Assembly (NCBI GenBank): GCA_050288105.1 | Contig: JBNKDE010000010.1 | Location: forward strand, 157,025 to 221,024 | DNA length: 64,000 bases | Direction: 5' to 3' | Source of the DNA: JACNJF01 sp050288105 | GTDB lineage: Bacteria; Pseudomonadota; Gammaproteobacteria; GCA-001735895 | Shown here: positions 29,209-38,213 of the stretch, in pieces | How the letters are laid out: each line of letters starts with the position of its first letter | How positions within the stretch are numbered: the first letter of the stretch is position 1 | Notes under the pieces: model-generated | Seen by the model: only the letters and a program-made list of their open reading frames with translations | Databases searched by the model: none | Told to the model about the DNA's origin: nothing | Translations under genes and position numbers: made by a program

Positions 29209-29904
29209 ATGCTTAAGATCGAAAATCTAAATCAGTATTACTCCGAGAGCCATACCCTGTGGGATATCGATATGGAGCTGGAAACGGGTAAGTGTAATTG
29301 CCTGATGGGCCGTAATGGCGTAGGTAAGACCACCCTGTTGAACTGCATCATGGGTTTGCAGGCGATACGCTCTGGCAATATGACCTTTGATGGTCATGAC
29401 CTGATCAAGGCTAATGCGGAAAGTAGAGCCGCCATGGGGATAGGTTACGTACCACAGGGGCGCCAGATATTTCCATTACTCACGGTCAGGGAAAACCTGC
29501 AGATCGGACTGGGCGCCAGAAAAGATAAGTCAAAACAAATTCCAGATTTTATCTACGAGCTGTTCCCCGTGTTAAAAGACATGCTGGGGCGACGTGGTGG
29601 TGATCTTTCCGGCGGACAGCAGCAACAGCTGGCCATAGGTCGTGCGCTCGTGATTGATCCATCGCTGTTGATTCTGGATGAACCTACCGAAGGTATTCAG
29701 CCCAATATCGTGCAGGAGATTGGTGATATTATCAAAAAACTCAGTAGTGAAATCGGGCTTACGGTTTTGCTGGTAGAACAGAAATTACCCATTGTGCGCA
29801 GGATTGCGGATAATTTTTCGATACTGGATCGCGGGCGTAAGGTGGCTGCTGGTCAGATCGATGAATTGAGTGATGAATTAATTAAACAATATCTAACCGT
29901 GTGA
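29209..29904 (+). CDS. urtE: Urea ABC transporter ATPase UrtE
   Basis: ATG 29209 is preferred: the protein then begins MLKIENLNQYY as in family members, and GGGGGAA precedes it at workable spacing; a GTG at 29203 adds two residues. The 231-residue LivF-type ATPase has Walker A GRNGVGKTT, Q loop GYVPQGRQIFPLLTV, signature LSGGQQQQLAIGRAL and Walker B LLILDEPTEGIQP. It is the last transporter gene; 7 bases later comes the small HPGH protein. Confidence 0.95.
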   Translation: MLKIENLNQYYSESHTLWDIDMELETGKCNCLMGRNGVGKTTLLNCIMGLQAIRSGNMTFDGHDLIKANAESRAAMGIGYVPQGRQIFPLLTVRENLQIGLGARKDKSKQIPDFIYELFPVLKDMLGRRGGDLSGGQQQQLAIGRALVIDPSLLILDEPTEGIQPNIVQEIGDIIKKLSSEIGLTVLLVEQKLPIVRRIADNFSILDRGRKVAAGQIDELSDELIKQYLTV

Positions 29905-29911
29905 GAGGCAG

Positions 29912-30085
29912 ATGATGAAAAAACTGAGTATACTGATAGCCCTGTTTCCGCTCAATGCGCTGGCTCATCCAGGGCATGTGGAGTTGACTACAGTGAGCAC
30001 ACTGGGTTTTTTGTTGCTGAGTGGCGTAAGCGCACTGGCGTTACACAAAGCGTTAAGCTTCGCCAGAGTTAAAAGAAAAAGATAA
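29912..30085 (+). CDS. Tiny HPGH membrane protein between urt and ure genes
   Basis: A 57-residue frame, start ATG ATG at 29912/29915 after GAGAGGCAG (a good ribosome site). It encodes a signal peptide (KKLSILIALFPLNALA), then mature AHPGHVELT, one membrane segment (STLGFLLLSGVSALALHKAL) and a basic tail (RVKRKR). The AHPGH sequence at the mature N-terminus recalls the nickel permeases HupE/UreJ, whose first helix begins similarly. It lies 7 bases after urtE and 21 before ureD, so it is co-transcribed. It may be a metal-related helper of urease or a reduced HupE-like protein; that is inference. Confidence 0.75.
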   Translation: MMKKLSILIALFPLNALAHPGHVELTTVSTLGFLLLSGVSALALHKALSFARVKRKR

Positions 30086-30106
30086 ACAATATTACACAGG
30101 GCACGC

Positions 30107-30937
30107 ATGACATCTGTCGCACGAACCCAGAACTGGTCTGCACGACTCGACCTCGAATTGAGTGCCGGGGAAGTCAAAACCCATTTACACCCAAAAAAGC
30201 GCTACGGTCCGCTCTCGGTTCAACGCCCATTCTACCCCGAGCAGGACTACTGCCATGTGTACCTGTTACATCCTCCGGGCGGTGTCGTGGGTGGCGATCA
30301 ACTGGATCTGAATGTTGTCGCTACTACACAGTCTCATGCCCTGTTCACCACGCCTGGGGCAACCAAATTCTATCTTAGCGCAGGTGAGACCGCGCTGGTT
30401 AAACAGCAATTCTCGCTGCAAGCGGACAGTTCTGTAGAATTCCTGCCGCAGGAGAATATCTATTTTCCCGGTGCACGCGTGTATACCCATACCCAAATGG
30501 ATGTATCGCCGGGCAGTGTTGCGATGCTATGGGAAAAACACTGCTTCGGACGCCCCGCCAATGATGAACCCTTCAGCCACGGACAGGTGACCAGTGAATT
30601 ATCATTGCGTAGCGAAGGTCATTTGATTTTTAATGAGAAGCAGCGCATTGATGCGAATGAGATAAACCGTAGTAGTGGTTTACGAGGTTACCCGGTGTAT
30701 GGCACCTTGCTGGTTTATGCACAGGGGTTAGAGGATAAGCTGATCGACAGGCTGCGTCAGACACAACCCGAAAAAGGCTGTTGTGGGATCACCAGCACAC
30801 GCAGCGAATTGCTCATCGTGCGCTATATGGGCGAAAGTACTGCAGACCTGAATCGCTACTTCATCCAGCTGTGGGATCAAATAAGAATTATTGCTTTAAA
30901 CCGTAACAGCTGTCATCCGCGTATCTGGAACACCTGA
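30107..30937 (+). CDS. ureD: Urease accessory protein UreD
   Basis: A 276-residue protein of usual UreD length. Conserved features include RYGPLSVQRPFYPE, YLLHPPGGVVGGDQL, TTPGATKFYLS and the Gln-Glu-Asn-type site FLPQENIYFPGA. UreD is the scaffold that docks UreF and UreG onto apo-urease and provides the channel for nickel delivery. It is the first gene of the urease block, 43 bases before the fused ureAB gene. Confidence 0.95.
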   Translation: MTSVARTQNWSARLDLELSAGEVKTHLHPKKRYGPLSVQRPFYPEQDYCHVYLLHPPGGVVGGDQLDLNVVATTQSHALFTTPGATKFYLSAGETALVKQQFSLQADSSVEFLPQENIYFPGARVYTHTQMDVSPGSVAMLWEKHCFGRPANDEPFSHGQVTSELSLRSEGHLIFNEKQRIDANEINRSSGLRGYPVYGTLLVYAQGLEDKLIDRLRQTQPEKGCCGITSTRSELLIVRYMGESTADLNRYFIQLWDQIRIIALNRNSCHPRIWNT

Positions 30938-30980
30938 GAAGCGAGTGATGGCTAACCTGAAAACCTGACAGGATTGAATT

Positions 30981-31607
30981 ATGGAATTAACACCCAGAGA
31001 AAAAGATAAATTACTCATTTTCACCGCCGCGAGGGTGGCGGAACGACGCAAGGCGCGCGGGGTTAAATTAAATTACCCCGAAGCCGTTGCCTATATCAGT
31101 GGCGAGATAATGGAAGGTGCTCGCGATGGTAAAACCGTTGCGGAATTGATGGATTTCGGGCGTACCCTGCTGACTGGAGATGATGTGATGGATGGGGTGG
31201 CGGAAATGATCCACGATGTACAGGTGGAAGCGACCTTTCCCGATGGTACCAAACTGGTCACGGTGCATGAACCGATCATCAGCAACAAAGCACCTGGCGT
31301 GATTGCTGGTGAGATTATTACAGAGCCGGGTGATATTGAACTCAATGCCTTGCGCGAAGTAATTGAGGTCGAAGTTTCCAATACCGGGGATCGCCCGATC
31401 CAGGTGGGATCGCATTATCACTTTTACGAAACCAATGCCGCGCTGCAGTTTGATCGCGAATTCTCTAAGGGTTATCGACTGGATATACCGGCAGGTACCG
31501 CCGTGCGTTTTGAACCGGGTCAGACCCGGGTGGTGTCACTGGTGAAGTATGCGGGTGAACAGGTGATTTATGGCTTTAACGCCAGGGTAATGGGGAAGGT
31601 GGAATAA
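30981..31607 (+). CDS. ureAB: Urease gamma-beta fusion subunit (UreA-UreB)
   Basis: A 208-residue single frame that joins the two small urease subunits. Residues 1-100 are UreA (gamma): MELTPREKDKLLIFTAARVA, LNYPEAVAYI, and GDDVMDGVAEMIHDVQVEAT. Residues about 108-208 are UreB (beta): PGVIAGEIITEPGDIELNAL, VGSHYHFYETN, RLDIPAGTAVRFEPGQTR. The frame is unbroken through the joint. The fusion is known from Helicobacter and scattered other bacteria, while most proteobacteria keep two genes. Its stop overlaps the ureC start by one base. Confidence 0.95.
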   Translation: MELTPREKDKLLIFTAARVAERRKARGVKLNYPEAVAYISGEIMEGARDGKTVAELMDFGRTLLTGDDVMDGVAEMIHDVQVEATFPDGTKLVTVHEPIISNKAPGVIAGEIITEPGDIELNALREVIEVEVSNTGDRPIQVGSHYHFYETNAALQFDREFSKGYRLDIPAGTAVRFEPGQTRVVSLVKYAGEQVIYGFNARVMGKVE

Positions 31608-33310
31608 TGGCCAGGATATCAAGACAGGCATATGCCGAAATGTATGGACCTACAACTGGGGACAGAGTGCGCCTGGGTGACAGCGAACTCTGGATCAGGG
31701 TTGAAGACGACAAAACCGTGTATGGCGATGAAGTCAAGTTTGGTGGTGGTAAGGTAATCCGCGACGGCATGGGGCAGTGCCAGCGCGCAGCCGATGAAGT
31801 GGTTGACGTGGTGATTACCAATGCCCTTATCGTAGATCACTGGGGGGTGATCAAAGCCGATGTCGGCATCAAGAATGGTCGCATCAGTGGAATCGGCAAA
31901 GCCGGTAATCCAGATACCCAGGCGGGTGTGAATATCGTGGTGGGTCCAGGTACCGAAGCCATTGCGGGCGAAGGTCAGATCCTGACTGCGGGCGGTATCG
32001 ATTCGCACATCCATTTCATTTGCCCGCAACAGGTGGATGATGCATTGATGTCGGGTGTGACCACCATGCTGGGTGGTGGAACGGGTCCGGCCACTGGAAC
32101 CAATGCGACGACCTGTACCCCGGGTCCGTGGAACATCCATCGCATGCTGGAAGCCGCCGATGATCTGCCAATGAATCTGGGTTTTCTGGGCAAGGGTAAT
32201 GCGAGTTTGCCAATAGCGCTGGAAGAGCAGGTTGCCGCAGGCGCTATTGGCCTCAAACTACATGAAGACTGGGGCACCACGCCAGCCGCGATTGATAACT
32301 GTTTATCAGTTGCTGACGCGATGGATGTCCAGGTCGCTATCCACACCGACACCTTAAATGAATCCGGCTTCGTTGAGGACACACTAAAAGCAATGAAAGG
32401 CCGTACCATTCACACCTACCATACCGAAGGTGCTGGTGGTGGGCATGCGCCGGATATTATCAAGGCAGCTGGTTTTTCGCATGTATTGCCGTCATCGACC
32501 AATCCGACAAGGCCCTATACTGTGAATACGGTGGATGAACATCTGGATATGCTGATGGTTTGTCATCACCTTGACCCCAATATTGCAGAGGATGTCTCTT
32601 TCGCGGAATCGCGCATCCGCCGCGAAACCATTGCGGCTGAAGATATCCTGCATGACAAAGGTGCCTTTTCCATGATTGCATCCGATTCGCAGGCCATGGG
32701 CAGGGTAGGTGAAGTCATCACTCGAACCTGGCAAACCGCACATAAGATGAAGGTGCAGCGTGGCAGCCTGGAAGGCGATCAGGACAAGGCAGATAATTTT
32801 CGTGTTCGTCGCTATATTGCGAAGTACACCATCAACCCGGCGATCTCTCATGGCATCTCTCATGAAGTGGGCTCGGTAGAGGTCGGTAAACTGGCAGACC
32901 TGGTATTATGGAAGCCGGCTTTCTTCGGCACCAAGCCCTCGTTGATTATCAAGGGTGGTATGATTATCGCGGCACCGATGGGCGATCCGAATGCTTCGAT
33001 TCCAACCCCTCAACCAGTGCATTATCGCCACATGTTCGGCGCGCTGGGTATGGCCAGAGCTAAGACCACGATGACCTTCCTGTCTCAGGCAGCGATACAG
33101 GCAGGTGTACATCAACAGTTAAACCTGAAATCACTGATTGGCGGCGTCAAGGGTTGTCGTAATATCAGCAAGGCATCCATGATCCATAATGATTATATGC
33201 CTGAAATTACAGTGGATTCGCAAACCTACCAGGTGCATGCGGATGGTGAATTACTCATCTGTGAACCCGCTAGTGAATTGCCTATGGCGCAGAAATATTT
33301 TCTTTTTTAA
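31607..33310 (+). CDS. ureC: Urease alpha subunit UreC
   Basis: The 567-residue catalytic subunit has the usual length. The nickel ligands are intact: HIH in GGIDSHIHFICPQQ, the lysine to be carbamylated in GLKLHEDWGTT, the HTDT region (VAIHTDTLNESGF), GGGHAPDII, and the flap with MVCHHLDPNI; the metal Asp is in ASDSQAMGR. It hydrolyses urea to ammonia and carbamate in the cytoplasm. The gene overlaps ureAB by one base and is followed 2 bases later by ureE. Confidence 0.97.
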   Translation: MARISRQAYAEMYGPTTGDRVRLGDSELWIRVEDDKTVYGDEVKFGGGKVIRDGMGQCQRAADEVVDVVITNALIVDHWGVIKADVGIKNGRISGIGKAGNPDTQAGVNIVVGPGTEAIAGEGQILTAGGIDSHIHFICPQQVDDALMSGVTTMLGGGTGPATGTNATTCTPGPWNIHRMLEAADDLPMNLGFLGKGNASLPIALEEQVAAGAIGLKLHEDWGTTPAAIDNCLSVADAMDVQVAIHTDTLNESGFVEDTLKAMKGRTIHTYHTEGAGGGHAPDIIKAAGFSHVLPSSTNPTRPYTVNTVDEHLDMLMVCHHLDPNIAEDVSFAESRIRRETIAAEDILHDKGAFSMIASDSQAMGRVGEVITRTWQTAHKMKVQRGSLEGDQDKADNFRVRRYIAKYTINPAISHGISHEVGSVEVGKLADLVLWKPAFFGTKPSLIIKGGMIIAAPMGDPNASIPTPQPVHYRHMFGALGMARAKTTMTFLSQAAIQAGVHQQLNLKSLIGGVKGCRNISKASMIHNDYMPEITVDSQTYQVHADGELLICEPASELPMAQKYFLF

Positions 33311-33312
33311 CT

Positions 33313-33768
33313 ATGCTACGTTTTACACAATTTACCGACGCTGATCATAGCAGTTATAGCGCTATTACCTTGCCACTGGAGCTACGCATTAAATCGCGCC
33401 AGAAAGTCACACTGGAAAATGGTGAGGAAGCTGGATTGTTCCTGCCGCGCGGCAGCGTGATGAAACATGGCGACCGCTTACAGGCTGAAACGGGCGAAGT
33501 CATCGATATCATCGCTGCCAGCGAGACCGTCAGTAGTCTATACCTGGATGATCCATTACAAATCGCCAGGGCCTGCTACCATCTTGGCAATCGGCACGTG
33601 CCACTACAGATTACCTCTGAATTTATCCGCTATCAGCACGATCATGTACTGGATGATATGCTGCATGGTATGGGCATGCATGTGACTGTAGAGCAGGCCC
33701 CTTTTGAACCTGAGGCAGGTGCTTACCATAGTCATGCTGCATCCACGGGGCATCATCATGCACACTGA
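33313..33768 (+). CDS. ureE: Urease nickel metallochaperone UreE
   Basis: A 151-residue protein. The N-terminal peptide-binding domain (LPLELRIKSRQKVTLENGEE) precedes the metal-binding domain with CYHLGNRHVPLQI and the conserved HDHVLDDMLHGMGMHV. The C-terminus is His-rich (YHSHAASTGHHHAH), giving extra nickel sites. It passes nickel to UreG. The last 11 bases overlap the ureF start. Confidence 0.93.
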   Translation: MLRFTQFTDADHSSYSAITLPLELRIKSRQKVTLENGEEAGLFLPRGSVMKHGDRLQAETGEVIDIIAASETVSSLYLDDPLQIARACYHLGNRHVPLQITSEFIRYQHDHVLDDMLHGMGMHVTVEQAPFEPEAGAYHSHAASTGHHHAH

Positions 33769-34429
33769 TATGGCTCTGGCCCGGTTATTTCAGCTGATCA
33801 GCCCTTCGTTGCCAATTGGTAGCTATACCTACTCGCAGGGGGTTGAATGGGCGGCTGAGACTGGCTGGATACGCTCTGAGGATGACCTGTTCGAATGGAT
33901 GCGCGGCCTGATAGAAACCAACCTGCGCTATCTGGAACTGCCACTTTTGTTTCGCATGATGGATGCCTGGACACAGCGTGATATGGACAGGCTCGCCTAC
34001 TGGAATGAGTACCTGCTGGCCAGTCGAGAAACCTCCGAATTTCTACAGGAAGAAAGCAACCGCGCGCGCGCTTTCTGCCAGGTACTGCTGACGCTAGAAG
34101 CGGCGGCCGAATTGCATAAAGCCGAGTTAATGAAATCACAACACGCCTGCTACAGTTATGCCTGTGTGCAATGGGGTATCAATCAGCAAAGCGCAGCCTA
34201 TGGACTGATGTGGAGCTGGCTTGAAAATATCGTGCTCGCTGCTGTCAAGATCATCCCGCTGGGACAGAGTGCCGGGCAGCGCGTGATCTTTAAGCTATCC
34301 GAGTTTTTACCCTTTGTGATTGAGCAGGCTAGCCAGGTAGAAGATCTGGATATTGGCAGTTCCTCTCTGGCTATGTCCATTGCCAGCTGTCAGCATGAAA
34401 CTCAATACACGAGATTATTCCGCTCCTAA
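33758..34429 (+). CDS. ureF: Urease accessory protein UreF
   Basis: ATG 33758 is chosen: CACGGGG precedes it and the protein then starts MHTDMALARLFQLISPSLPI as in the family; the longer frame from 33704 runs inside ureE. The 223-residue all-helical protein has the conserved SYTYSQGVEWA and the late AALKLIPLGQ-like segment (here VKIIPLGQSAGQR). UreF bridges UreD and UreG and controls GTP hydrolysis and nickel release. Confidence 0.93.
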   Translation: MHTDMALARLFQLISPSLPIGSYTYSQGVEWAAETGWIRSEDDLFEWMRGLIETNLRYLELPLLFRMMDAWTQRDMDRLAYWNEYLLASRETSEFLQEESNRARAFCQVLLTLEAAAELHKAELMKSQHACYSYACVQWGINQQSAAYGLMWSWLENIVLAAVKIIPLGQSAGQRVIFKLSEFLPFVIEQASQVEDLDIGSSSLAMSIASCQHETQYTRLFRS

Positions 34430-34448
34430 AAGTTTTACAGGATAAAAC

Positions 34449-35066
34449 ATGACAGATAAACAACCCTTAAGAATAGGCATAGGCGGACCGGTAGGTTCGG
34501 GTAAAACCGCATTACTGGATCGGCTATGTAAAACCATGCGCGATGAATACCAGATCGCGGTGGTAACCAATGATATTTATACCCGCGAGGATGCGGAATT
34601 CCTGGTACGTAGCGAAGCCCTGGATGCAGATCGTATCGTTGGTGTTGAAACCGGTGGTTGCCCGCATACCGCGATCCGTGAAGACGCCTCAATGAATCTG
34701 GCCGCAGTGGAGGACCTGACCTGTCGCTTTGGTAATCTGGATGTCATCTTTATCGAATCCGGCGGAGACAATCTATCAGCAACCTTTAGCCCCGAACTCG
34801 CCGACCTGATGATTTATGTCATCGATGTATCCGAAGGAGAGAAGATTCCACGTAAGGGTGGTCCGGGTATCACCCGTTCTGATTTACTGGTGATCAATAA
34901 AATCGATCTGGCCCCTTATGTCGGCGCATCGTTAGAGGTGATGGAATCCGACACCAAACGTATGCGTGGAGAAAAGCCTTATGTTTTCACCAACCTGAAG
35001 CAGGATGCCGGGTTGCAGCAGGTGGTGGATTTTATTGTGGATAGAGGGATGTTGCGCCAGAGCTAG
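34449..35066 (+). CDS. ureG: Urease accessory GTPase UreG
   Basis: A 205-residue SIMIBI GTPase: P-loop GGPVGSGKTALLDRL, the metal-binding CPH motif in ETGGCPHTAIREDAS, IESGGDNLSATFSPE, and the guanine motif NKIDLAPYVG. It couples GTP hydrolysis to nickel insertion into UreC. It is the last gene of the urea block, 19 bases after ureF. Confidence 0.96.
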   Translation: MTDKQPLRIGIGGPVGSGKTALLDRLCKTMRDEYQIAVVTNDIYTREDAEFLVRSEALDADRIVGVETGGCPHTAIREDASMNLAAVEDLTCRFGNLDVIFIESGGDNLSATFSPELADLMIYVIDVSEGEKIPRKGGPGITRSDLLVINKIDLAPYVGASLEVMESDTKRMRGEKPYVFTNLKQDAGLQQVVDFIVDRGMLRQS

Positions 35067-35465
35067 AGGCAAGGCACGCTCTTATTTAAGCGAGGTGAAT
35101 TCAATTTGTAGGTGCAACACTTAACGAGTTGGCTAAAGGGTAAGTTGCTGTATGATTCACAGCTTTATCCAGTGGCGTATGTCTGTAACAAAACGTCGAA
35201 AATCGTTCGCTTAGCTCTCGTCGATCACAAATGCTATGCCTGGTGTCTCTTTAACTACGGTGTTAGCGACAAAACCAGCAGGTATGCTGTCATCTAAAAT
35301 GTCGGGTTTTTAATTCATCTATTTCGCGCTGATTCAGGCAAATGGATTTGCCAGAGAATCTTCCACCTCTTGACCATGTAATCCACCTGCTGTATCAATC
35401 AAAAGCGTATTATTGATTAACGAAAACGCTATCACTTTTGCTGAACTGCCATTAACCTGAATTGT
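35067..35465. other. Gap between ureG and the TetR gene
   Basis: No supported gene on the plus strand. On the minus strand a frame from about 35460 down to 35334 reads like protein (VNGSSAKVIAFSLINNTLLI then DTAGGLHG) but has no proper start, since its upstream half lies inside tetR. It may be the tail of a lost gene. No clear terminator hairpin with a T-run was found after ureG. Confidence 0.35.
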
Positions 35466-36065
35466 ATGAATGAGAATATCGACAAAGGGGTTTATCAACG
35501 GCTGATTGACGCTGCCATGCAGTGCTTTCTGGATGATGATTATCATCGCGTTACCACCAGGCAGATTGCCGCTACGGCGGATACAAACGTATCGATGATT
35601 CGTTATTACTTCGGTAACAAGGAAGGGTTATACGAAGAGATGATTCGCAGCACATTGGAACCCCTGCTCGATGTTCTCGAGAGCTCTCTCCTCTCCTCCA
35701 CTAATGGCTTTGCCGATTACTTTCGCATCTACTACCACACCATGCAGAAAAACCCGCGTTTCCCTGCATTGGTACTCAAGGTACTGGCCCTGAATCAGGG
35801 GCCGGGAAAACGCTTTATCCACCAGTTGCTGGAGCGTGGCAGACAACGCGGACGCGAAAAGATCGAACAGCTGAAGCAGCAAGGGTTGGTAGATGCGGAG
35901 ATCGATGCCGATGCGGTGCGTATCGCTTTTGTTAGCCTCGCCATGATGCCGATGTTGATCAAACCGGTGTTTGAGGATCAGATGGAGCGGGAGATGGATG
36001 ATACTTTTCTTGAACAGCTGGCTATCCTTAACGGACGCCTGTTTAGTGCCGGGTTACAATCCTAA
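35466..36065 (+). CDS. TetR-family transcriptional regulator
   Basis: A 199-residue regulator. Helix-turn-helix residues about 10-55 include YHRVTTRQIAATADTNVSMI then RYYFGNKEGLYEEMIRSTLE, the family signature. The C-terminal domain is helical and contains a stretch of charged residues (ERGRQRGREKIEQLKQQG). It is 13 bases upstream of a methyltransferase gene on the same strand and probably regulates it. The ligand is unknown. Confidence 0.88.
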   Translation: MNENIDKGVYQRLIDAAMQCFLDDDYHRVTTRQIAATADTNVSMIRYYFGNKEGLYEEMIRSTLEPLLDVLESSLLSSTNGFADYFRIYYHTMQKNPRFPALVLKVLALNQGPGKRFIHQLLERGRQRGREKIEQLKQQGLVDAEIDADAVRIAFVSLAMMPMLIKPVFEDQMEREMDDTFLEQLAILNGRLFSAGLQS

Positions 36066-36078
36066 AAGGAGGAAAGAG

Positions 36079-37197
36079 TTGAGTACACTGCAACGCAACG
36101 GTTTCAAGGTAAAGTTGTTCCTACGCGCCATTCGTTTTGCCAACGTACTGGCCTTACTACCTAACAAGCTGGTACCTGCGCCATTTCGCATTATTCAGAT
36201 TGGCAGCGCCTACTGGCAGTCGCGGGCCCTCTACGCAGCGACAGAATTGGGAATCGCCGATACCCTGGGTGACAACGAGATGGCAAGCGATGAAGTGGCC
36301 GAAGCCCTGAAGCTGCACGCGGACTACCTTTATCGGTTGCTGCGCATGCTTTCTTCTATCGGTGTCTTTGAAGAGTGTGGTGAGCGGCGTTTTAGAAATA
36401 ATAAACTCTCCAGTTGTCTGCGTTCAGATTCATCACAAAGTGTGCGCGAGATGGTGCTATGGCATAACACGCCTGAGATGAGCCGTCCCTGGTTCGAGGC
36501 GCTGGGCCCTGCTTTACGAAATGGCGAGATCCCCTTCAAGCAGATTCACGGCGAGGGACTGTTTGACTACCTCGATCAACACCCACAGCTTGATGCGTTG
36601 TTCACTGGAGCGATGGAGTCGGTCGAAGCCCTTACCGGCATTGACTTTCTGGATGATTTTGACTGGGGCCGCTTCGACCGCCTGATCGATGTGGGCGGCT
36701 CCAACGGCAGCAAGGCACTCGCCATCCTCAAGCGCCACCCGAAAATGCACGCACTAGTCTTTGATCGTCCGCAGGTGGTCGAAAACGCGCTAGACGGGTG
36801 GCGCAATAGAGTCGATGCGGAGTTGCTGGATCGCGTTACATTTATTGGCGGTGATATGCTGGAAGCGATTCCTGGCGCGCGCTCCGAACACGATATCTAT
36901 CTTTTTACCGCTATCTTTCATGGAATGGGGGATACCCAGGCGGACAAGGTACTTGCCAGTCTGCGTACCGCATGCGGTCCACACCGCCCCACTATCGCCA
37001 TCATTGACTGTGTTGCCGAAGCAGAGGGTATCGACCCCAGTGTCGCCAGTTTTGATATGCAGATGCTCATCGGTACCCGCGGACGAGAGCGTACCAGGGC
37101 TGAGTGGTGCACTTTGCTGGAAAGGAGTGGTTTTGCGTTGCATGAAATTGTCTCACTCCGCAGTTTTGCACGACTGCTGGTCGTCAACATCTGTTAA
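36079..37197 (+). CDS. SAM-dependent O-methyltransferase (COMT/CrtF type)
   Basis: The start is the TTG at 36079: a perfect AAAGGAGGA lies 6 bases before it and all longer frames run inside tetR. The 372-residue protein has an N-terminal dimerisation and winged-helix domain (SRALYAATELGIADTLGDNE; ADYLYRLLRMLSSIGVFEEC) and a C-terminal Rossmann methyltransferase domain with SAM motif LIDVGGSNGSKALAIL and the acidic motif in HALVFDRP. This layout matches bacterial O-methyltransferases such as hydroxyneurosporene or acetylserotonin types. The substrate is unknown. Paired with the TetR gene 13 bases upstream. Confidence 0.85.
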   Translation: MSTLQRNGFKVKLFLRAIRFANVLALLPNKLVPAPFRIIQIGSAYWQSRALYAATELGIADTLGDNEMASDEVAEALKLHADYLYRLLRMLSSIGVFEECGERRFRNNKLSSCLRSDSSQSVREMVLWHNTPEMSRPWFEALGPALRNGEIPFKQIHGEGLFDYLDQHPQLDALFTGAMESVEALTGIDFLDDFDWGRFDRLIDVGGSNGSKALAILKRHPKMHALVFDRPQVVENALDGWRNRVDAELLDRVTFIGGDMLEAIPGARSEHDIYLFTAIFHGMGDTQADKVLASLRTACGPHRPTIAIIDCVAEAEGIDPSVASFDMQMLIGTRGRERTRAEWCTLLERSGFALHEIVSLRSFARLLVVNIC

Positions 37198-37324
37198 GGT
37201 ATTTTGACACCCATCAGGTAATATACGATCTCCGTAAAAAATAAAACGGGACCTATATGGACACATCGCCAGTACCTCATCGAACCGCTGCAGCGGTGAT
37301 TTTTTTTGCTAGCTGAGATTGATT

Positions 37325-37537
37325 ATGAAACTAAATGTATTTGGTAGACATGTTCAGGTGCTGCGATGCAACAACGACTGGAAAGCCTACTACTTAGGTA
37401 ATGAAGGGAAAAGACGACTGGCTGAAGATATTGTAATACCATCAGAGATTAAAAAAGATGAGTTGCCTAACTACCTGGCGGATTTGTGTCATGAATGGGC
37501 TTCACAAAATAGAGAGACTGTTACTATCATTAGCTAG
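37325..37537 (+). CDS. DUF7661-like small protein
   Basis: A 70-residue protein from ATG 37325 (a TTG at 37319 is possible). Pattern: MKLNVFGRHVQVLR, KAYYLGNEGKRRLAEDIVIP, LPNYLADLCHEWAS. I recall the same string order in a family of very small bacterial proteins of unknown function. It is soluble, with alternating strands and one helix. It begins a run of unrelated short genes that may be relict cassettes. Confidence 0.6.
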   Translation: MKLNVFGRHVQVLRCNNDWKAYYLGNEGKRRLAEDIVIPSEIKKDELPNYLADLCHEWASQNRETVTIIS

Positions 37538-37833
37538 CCACTGGATGACATAGACTAACACCTGTGAGCCTCTGCAGGGGAGGCTGGAAATAGGTGCTCC
37601 CCTTATCCAGATATGATCTAGCAGATTGCCCCGGCGTATTGTTCAAAGGGGGTGCAATTGCAAACCAGTATGTACTGAATGATGGAATTGAGAAAAGATG
37701 ATTTTTCAGACTGTATGATAGCGACTGCCTTCGCAGATTATTGAAATGCAACGAATAAAGAATAATATTGAGAATTCAAGTAAAAATGGGTCAATGACCT
37801 TTGGGTAATACGGTTTTAACTAAAGGAAACAGC

Positions 37834-38112
37834 ATGGATGAAACAATAATTATTTGGTCTTTGGTCGGCATCGCCGCAATATTAAATATTCTGGTGTCAG
37901 TTTACCTGTTTAACCGAATTGATCTCGATCCCATGCAAAAAATTGTACAAACTATTCTAGTCTGGCTGGTTCCATTTATTGCTGCTTTAGCTCTATGGCT
38001 GTTTAATCGTAGTCACGACGTGAAGGAAATAAATAAAAAACCTTTTGGTGGTGGTGCTAATGACAGTATTGGTGTTCAACCACCTTCAGGTAGTATAAGC
38101 GGTGGCGATTAA
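37834..38112 (+). CDS. Small two-helix membrane protein
   Basis: ATG 37834 follows AAAGGAAACAGC. The 92-residue product has two membrane segments (IIIWSLVGIAAILNILVSVY and IVQTILVWLVPFIAALALWL) joined by a short polar loop, and a Gly/Ser-rich polar C-terminus (GGGANDSIGVQPPSGSISGG). It resembles phospholipase D-nuclease N-terminal-like membrane anchors in layout only. No function assigned. An attC-like palindrome follows it. Confidence 0.6.
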   Translation: MDETIIIWSLVGIAAILNILVSVYLFNRIDLDPMQKIVQTILVWLVPFIAALALWLFNRSHDVKEINKKPFGGGANDSIGVQPPSGSISGGD

Positions 38113-38127
38113 TAATGGAATTTCAAT

Positions 38128-38202
38128 CATACAAGGCCAATTCGCTCGGATTCGCTCATTCGCTGCACTGCGTTCAGGTTGCGCCAAAGCTGGCCGTTAG
38201 GC
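38128..38202 (+). repeat. attC-like palindromic site
   Basis: GGCCA (38135-38139) pairs with TGGCC (38191-38195), directly followed by GTTAGGC (38196-38202), which fits the GTTRRRY core of integron attC sites. The upstream core is degenerate (CATACAA). The stem interior resembles imperfect attC arms and the element lies just between two short genes. Confidence 0.4.
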
Positions 38203-38213
38203 ATATTTAGAAT

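Noticed and set aside
35334..35546. 70-codon minus-strand frame overlapping the TetR gene
   Set aside because: Its first half lies inside the coding tetR gene; only the part beyond it could be a remnant.
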